A DNA stretch of 9,433 nt from assembly GCA_023436945.1 (NCBI GenBank), contig JAEZHG010000237.1:1-9433 (forward strand). The letters are read 5' to 3'. The translations under genes were made by a program, and so were the position numbers. Positions 5,833 through 9,433 of this stretch are shown piece by piece. The first letter of the stretch is position 1. Each line of letters starts with the position of its first letter. The DNA comes from Pseudomonadota bacterium (GTDB taxonomy: Bacteria; Pseudomonadota; Alphaproteobacteria; Caulobacterales; Caulobacteraceae). The notes under the pieces were generated by a model. That model did not search any database. It saw only the letters and a list, made by a program, of their open reading frames with translations, and had not been told where the DNA came from.

Positions 5833-8430
5833 TCAGTAGCGCAGACGCAGCGTCAGACCGTAGGTGCGCGGAGCACCGAGGAATGCACCGTAGGTCTGGG
5901 TATCGCGAGCCGGATTATAGAAGGTGCCATCCGGCTGAACGGTCGACTGGAATGCCGAACCCATCAGCGGCTGGTTGATAGCGACCTGCTTATATTCGGT
6001 GTCGGTCAGGTTCTGACCCCACACTTCCAGCGTCCACTTCTCGTCTTCCGAACCGAAGGAGATACGGCCGTTCAGAATGCCAAAGGCATCCTGCATCTTC
6101 CATGGCAGCAGGTCCGAACCGGTATTGTACTCGGTCATGTACTTGCCGGTCAGGTTGAAGCCAGCCCTCAGGCCATTACCGATAGCACGGTTGAAGGCGA
6201 TGGAGGCCGAGGTCGACCATTCCGGAGCAAACGAAGCGCGAGCGCCTGGCAGCAGCGACAGTTGCGGGAAGTTGCCCGGGTTGGTCAGGTCCGCTGCGGT
6301 GAAGTTGCTGTACTTGGTGTCGGCATAGGTAACACCGCCCGACAGAACCAGACCTTCGATCGGGGTGAACCATGCGAAGTCGGCGTCAACACCGCGCGAG
6401 GTCAGCTCCGGGATCGATTCCACCACAAAGGCGGTGCCGAGGAAGGTGTTAAGCTGGAAGTCTTCGAAGGTTTGATCGAAGTAGGTCAGGTTCAGCAGGA
6501 CCGAACGGTTGAACAGGGTGTTCTTCAGACCGATTTCATAGCTGTCGACGATTTCAGACGGGAACAGCAGCGAAGCGGTCGGGGTCACACCCGTCTGCAC
6601 GCGGTCCATGTTGTAGCCGAAGGACTTGTAGCCCTTGGCGTACGAACCATAGAGCATGACACTGTCGTTGAACTTGAAGCTGGCCTTGATCGTGCCGCTC
6701 AGTTCGCCGTCATCATAGCTCTCGGAGATACGACGGTTGTCATAGAACGGGTTGGCCCACGGCAGACAGATGTTGCCGACGAGGGTTTGAGCACCCGGCA
6801 GACCCGCTGCGACATTGCCTTGGCCCAGAGCACCGGCCAGAGCCTGAAGGTTACCCATGGCGCCGGCGCAGGCCGCGCCGTTGGTGCCGATGTTGTCCTG
6901 CACGCCACGCAGGCTCTTCTCGTCCATGGTGTAGCGCAGACCCATGGTGATATCGAACTGGTCGGTCACGCGCCACGTGTTGTTCGTGAATACGGCCAGC
7001 GATTCCGTGGTCTGGGTGTAGGTGTCCTGCACCGCATGACCGACGCCGAAGCCCGGACCGGTCGGAGCCAGCAGGCCGGTGACGCAGCCACCGATGGTCT
7101 GAGCCGTCGCGCCCGGAGCCGTGATACAGCCAGCCAGATTCGGGCTGACCGGGATATTCGGGTTCACGGCGTTAAGCGACGAGGACAGCAGCAACGACAG
7201 GAACGGCGTGTAGTGTGCGCCATAGTAGTAGCTGTCGTCACGGCGGATCTGCTCGCGGGTGGCGAACACACCGACCAGCCAGTCCAGCTTGTCGGTCGCA
7301 CCGGCGAGGCGGAACTCTTGCGTGAGGTTGTCCAGCGAATAGCCGTAACCGCCATTGTTCTCGCGGTACATGTTATCCAGCGTGGAGTAGTCGAGGTCCA
7401 TGCCGTTGATGCCTTCCCACGTGCGCCACGAGGTCAGCGAGGTCAAAGTGGCATTCCACGACGGGATGTCGATGTTGGCTTCTGCCGACAGACCCATGTC
7501 TTCCATGGTCTGGCCGGTGCCGCGGTTCGAATAGGTCATACGGCTGAACGGCACTTCACCGAAGCCAGCCGACGGCGCAGCGATACGGCCACCCAGTGCG
7601 TTGACGATAGCGACAGTCGGGCCAACGCGCGTCTGCGAAAGGACGCAGCAATACTCATCGCGCTTGGTGTAGTCGGCGATCAGGCGGATCGAGACATCGT
7701 CCGACGGCAGGATCAGCAACTGGGCGCGGGCGGTCCAGAAGTCCTGGTTCTGGTCGTCGTTTTCGGTACGCGGGCCCGGGCCGCCAAAGACTTCGTAGAA
7801 GCCGTCACGCTTGCGGGTGCCGACGTAAACACGGCCCGCGACCATGTCATTGATCGGGCCAGTGACCGAGGCGTTGACGCCCCATGCACCGAAGTTGCCA
7901 GCCGTGGCCTCGAGGTTGAACTCCGGCGAGAACGAAGGCGCTTCGGAGATGATGTTGATAACGCCGGCCGAGGTGTTCTTGCCGAACAGCGTGCCTTGCG
8001 GACCTTTCAGGACCTCGATGCGGCTCAGTTCGCCAAGGTCACCGAAACCGACCGAGTTGCGCGAGCGGTAAACACCGTCGATCACAACGCCGACCGAGCT
8101 TTCCAGACCGGGGTTATCACCCACGGTACCGACGCCGCGGATACGGGCGGTGGTCGAGGCTTCCGACTGGGTCGACGTAACGGTCATACCCGGGGTCAGG
8201 ATCTGCAGGTCCTTGATGTCTTTAACGCCAGCGCCATCGAGGGCTTCGGCCGACAGGGTCGTTACCACAATCGGCACTTCCTGCAGGCTCTGTTCGCGTT
8301 TCTGTGCGGTCACGATGATATCGTCGACCGAGGTCGGGCTGTCCTGGGCGGCGGCGATGCCTGCCATGCCAAAGGCAGCACCAAAGGCTACCATGGACGC
8401 AGTGTAGCGAAGACGAGTATTCAGACGCAT
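5833..8430 (-). CDS. TonB-dependent outer-membrane receptor
   Basis: The gene encodes 865 residues. The protein is a ligand-gated outer-membrane beta-barrel that imports a scarce ligand using energy from TonB-ExbB-ExbD. Residues 1-28 are a Sec signal peptide ending AAA before Gln29. The TonB-box region is DDIIVTAQKRE (36-46). The plug follows to about 165, with RIRGVGTVG, VVIDGVYRSR, and IEVLKGPQGTLFGKNTSAG around residues 137-155. The rest is the 22-strand-type barrel, ending in the aromatic residue expected for outer-membrane insertion (LRLRY, Tyr865). No N-terminal signalling (STN) domain is present, so it is a plain transporter rather than a sigma/anti-sigma transducer. Predicted extracellular loops carry several cysteines, including DEYCCV near 260 and a pair about 15 residues apart near 434-451. 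GGGAG lies 10 nt before the ATG. The ligand cannot be inferred; siderophores, plant sugars or aromatic compounds are all possible. Confidence 0.97.
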   Translation of the reverse strand: MRLNTRLRYTASMVAFGAAFGMAGIAAAQDSPTSVDDIIVTAQKREQSLQEVPIVVTTLSAEALDGAGVKDIKDLQILTPGMTVTSTQSEASTTARIRGVGTVGDNPGLESSVGVVIDGVYRSRNSVGFGDLGELSRIEVLKGPQGTLFGKNTSAGVINIISEAPSFSPEFNLEATAGNFGAWGVNASVTGPINDMVAGRVYVGTRKRDGFYEVFGGPGPRTENDDQNQDFWTARAQLLILPSDDVSIRLIADYTKRDEYCCVLSQTRVGPTVAIVNALGGRIAAPSAGFGEVPFSRMTYSNRGTGQTMEDMGLSAEANIDIPSWNATLTSLTSWRTWEGINGMDLDYSTLDNMYRENNGGYGYSLDNLTQEFRLAGATDKLDWLVGVFATREQIRRDDSYYYGAHYTPFLSLLLSSSLNAVNPNIPVSPNLAGCITAPGATAQTIGGCVTGLLAPTGPGFGVGHAVQDTYTQTTESLAVFTNNTWRVTDQFDITMGLRYTMDEKSLRGVQDNIGTNGAACAGAMGNLQALAGALGQGNVAAGLPGAQTLVGNICLPWANPFYDNRRISESYDDGELSGTIKASFKFNDSVMLYGSYAKGYKSFGYNMDRVQTGVTPTASLLFPSEIVDSYEIGLKNTLFNRSVLLNLTYFDQTFEDFQLNTFLGTAFVVESIPELTSRGVDADFAWFTPIEGLVLSGGVTYADTKYSNFTAADLTNPGNFPQLSLLPGARASFAPEWSTSASIAFNRAIGNGLRAGFNLTGKYMTEYNTGSDLLPWKMQDAFGILNGRISFGSEDEKWTLEVWGQNLTDTEYKQVAINQPLMGSAFQSTVQPDGTFYNPARDTQTYGAFLGAPRTYGLTLRLRY

Positions 8431-8495
8431 GTGAGTACGGCTCCCGGCTCATAAGGCCCGACCGCAATCAGATGGCGGCCGCGCACGTTTCCTGT

Positions 8496-8546
8496 CCCAA
8501 TTCCGACTCCGGCTCATTTGGCGGCCCGAGTTCAGATGGAATTGGG
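8496..8546 (-). promoter_or_regulatory. Large imperfect hairpin in the receptor gene's 5' region
   Basis: CCCAATTCC (8496-8504) and GGAATTGGG (8538-8546) are perfect 9-bp inverted arms. Inside them ACTC and GAGT (8506-8509, 8528-8531) continue the stem, then one mismatch, then GGC/GCC. On the minus strand this gives a two-tier stem with an asymmetric bulge, 65 nt upstream of the receptor start codon. No U-tract follows in either direction. It may be a leader RNA structure or a protein site; its function is unknown. Confidence 0.4.
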
Positions 8547-8575
8547 TATTACAAGCCGGGAAATCCGCAAGACAA

Positions 8576-8594
8576 CGAAGTTATGCGAACTTCG
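8576..8594. promoter_or_regulatory. 19-bp inverted repeat upstream of the receptor gene
   Basis: CGAAGTT and AACTTCG are perfect 7-bp arms around ATGCG. The repeat overlaps a minus-strand CATAAC (8580-8585) that could be a -10 box, with TTGTGA (8599-8604) 13 bp further upstream as a possible -35. An operator overlapping a promoter is plausible but unproven. Confidence 0.35.
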
Positions 8595-8613
8595 ATTTTC
8601 ACAAATGCCATTC

Positions 8614-8638
8614 ATTATGTGACGCGAAAGCGACACAA
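8614..8638 (-). promoter_or_regulatory. Second promoter-like element with internal dyad upstream of the receptor gene
   Basis: On the minus strand TTGTGT (8633-8638), 13 bp, then CATAAT (8614-8619) resemble -35 and -10 boxes with short spacing. The DNA between them is nearly palindromic: over 8618-8637 the arms TGTGACGC and GCGACACA are complementary at 7 of 8 pairs around GAAA. The same TTGTGW-N13-CATAAY layout recurs 34 bp closer to the gene. Promoter activity is an inference from pattern only. Confidence 0.35.
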
Positions 8639-8689
8639 TTTGATGACGCTAGGTCAAGGTTTTTGCTGGATTTTCAAGTTCGCGTGAGA

Positions 8690-9433
8690 TCACGCACTCT
8701 TTTTATGTGTCATTCGACGCGAATGATTTCGCGCCGCTACACCTAGAACGAGTGCCGCCACAACCGTTGAGAGCACAGAACCGCCGATAACTCCGAGCTT
8801 TACCTCGACCTGTTCGACCGAATCTACGGCCCCGGGGAAGGCCAGAACGCCGATGAACAGGCTCATGGTAAAGCCGATTCCGCACAACAGGCTGACACCA
8901 TAAAGTTGTAACCACGAGGCGCCCGAAGGGCGGTCAGCGATTTTCAGCTTGGTCGCAAGCCACGCCGCGCCAAACACACCGATCTGTTTGCCGACAAACA
9001 GGCCCAGGGCGATGGCGATAACCAGCGGCGCAAACATCTGCTCGACCGACAGCCCCGCAAAGCTGACACCGGCCTTGGCAAAGGCAAACACCGGCAGGAC
9101 GATAAAGGCCACATAGGGGTGCAGGTCATGCATGGCATCGCGCAGAGGGCTGACACCCGTTTCCTTGCGCGGATTGACCGGAACAACCGCCGCAAAGGCC
9201 ACAGCCGTCAGCGAGGTCGACAGGCCCGACTTGACCGTCAGCCACCACATGGCGGCAAAGCCCAGCGACCAGAAAGCCGCGGCCAGACGGAAGCGCCCCA
9301 GCACCGCCATCAGCGCAATCACACCCAAGGCACCAAACAGCGGCACCCACTCGACACCCTGACTGAACAGGGCCGCGATCAGCACAATGGCCCCGAGGTC
9401 ATCGACGATCGCCAGTGTCAGCAGGAATACACG
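8690..9433 (-). CDS. nhaA: Na+/H+ antiporter NhaA, C-terminal part
   Basis: The gene runs off the right edge. The reading frame begins exactly at 9433 and ends at the TGA at 8690-8692, giving 247 visible residues. NhaA expels Na+ or Li+ in exchange for two protons across the inner membrane and protects against salt and alkaline pH. The first visible residues, FLLTLAIVDDLGAI, contain the two Asp residues equivalent to Asp163 and Asp164 of E. coli NhaA. The conserved Lys in GKQIG (visible residue 149) sits where E. coli Lys300 is expected, counting from the Asp pair. HPYVAFIVLPVFAFAKAGVS and GVSLLCGIGFTMSLFIGVLA are further family signatures. About 150 N-terminal residues are missing because of the window edge, not truncation. 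The tail ends in a basic stretch (RNHSRRMTHKKSA). No clear terminator follows on the minus strand before the receptor's upstream region. Confidence 0.96.
   Translation of the reverse strand, partial: RVFLLTLAIVDDLGAIVLIAALFSQGVEWVPLFGALGVIALMAVLGRFRLAAAFWSLGFAAMWWLTVKSGLSTSLTAVAFAAVVPVNPRKETGVSPLRDAMHDLHPYVAFIVLPVFAFAKAGVSFAGLSVEQMFAPLVIAIALGLFVGKQIGVFGAAWLATKLKIADRPSGASWLQLYGVSLLCGIGFTMSLFIGVLAFPGAVDSVEQVEVKLGVIGGSVLSTVVAALVLGVAARNHSRRMTHKKSA

Noticed and set aside
5812..8454. An 880-codon open frame on the plus strand, antisense to the whole receptor gene
   Set aside because: It is in codon register with the receptor, so it stays open simply because the receptor uses no TTA, CTA or TCA codons. 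The protein is Arg/Val/Gln-rich with no domain, while the minus-strand protein is a textbook TonB receptor.
8472..8687. A 71-codon plus-strand open frame in the receptor upstream region
   Set aside because: It has no ribosome-binding site, no recognisable protein pattern, and lies over the inverted repeats that better explain the interval.
8682..8704. GCGTGAGATCACGC followed by five T residues, a possible plus-strand terminator over the nhaA stop codon
   Set aside because: The stem is only about 5 bp and no plus-strand gene precedes it, so chance is the better explanation. On the minus strand no U-tract follows, so it does not serve nhaA either.
1..9433. Search for CRISPR arrays, insertion sequences, tRNA/rRNA genes and attachment sites
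   Set aside because: No regularly spaced repeats, transposase-like proteins, terminal inverted repeats with target duplications, or tRNA-like cloverleaf sequences were seen by eye.

Overview
The window comes from a GC-rich Gram-negative bacterium, most likely an alphaproteobacterium near Caulobacterales (Caulobacter, Brevundimonas or Asticcacaulis type). This rests on the overall gene style, a large TonB-dependent receptor, a DUF6491-like lipoprotein and one promoter-like element that fits the Caulobacter housekeeping pattern. It is an inference; no marker gene fixes the taxon.

Layout. Positions 1-293 (+) hold the C-terminal end of the tRNA-modification enzyme MnmC. Positions 359-811 (+) encode a small cysteine-rich lipoprotein, DUF6491-like. 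Positions 812-990 are a regulatory interval with a 26-bp dyad, a promoter-like element and a 13-bp hairpin. Positions 991-5241 (+) are a two-gene RND efflux operon: a periplasmic adaptor lipoprotein, then a 1036-residue inner-membrane pump. The operon is closed by a strong intrinsic terminator at 5259-5289, and no outer-membrane channel gene follows. Positions 5308-5760 (+) encode an ASCH-domain (DUF984-type) protein. A hairpin at 5776-5808 separates it from the convergent TonB-dependent receptor at 5833-8430 (-). Positions 8431-8689 are the receptor's upstream region, rich in inverted repeats. Positions 8690-9433 (-) are the C-terminal two thirds of the Na+/H+ antiporter NhaA, cut by the window edge.

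How the genes fit together. The adaptor and pump should form one envelope export system that borrows a TolC-type channel from another locus. The receptor imports an unidentified ligand across the outer membrane using TonB energy, and NhaA exports sodium. MnmC and the ASCH protein concern RNA and have no evident link to the transport genes.

I see no wholly new multi-gene system, mobile element, CRISPR array or tRNA/rRNA gene. The most interesting signals are non-coding. The dyads ahead of the lipoprotein (323-345) and ahead of the efflux operon (844-869) contain the same asymmetric half-sites, AATAAC and GGTATT, at spacings that differ by 11 bp, about one helical turn. The receptor's upstream region holds a large imperfect leader hairpin and two copies of a TTGTGW-N13-CATAAY element.
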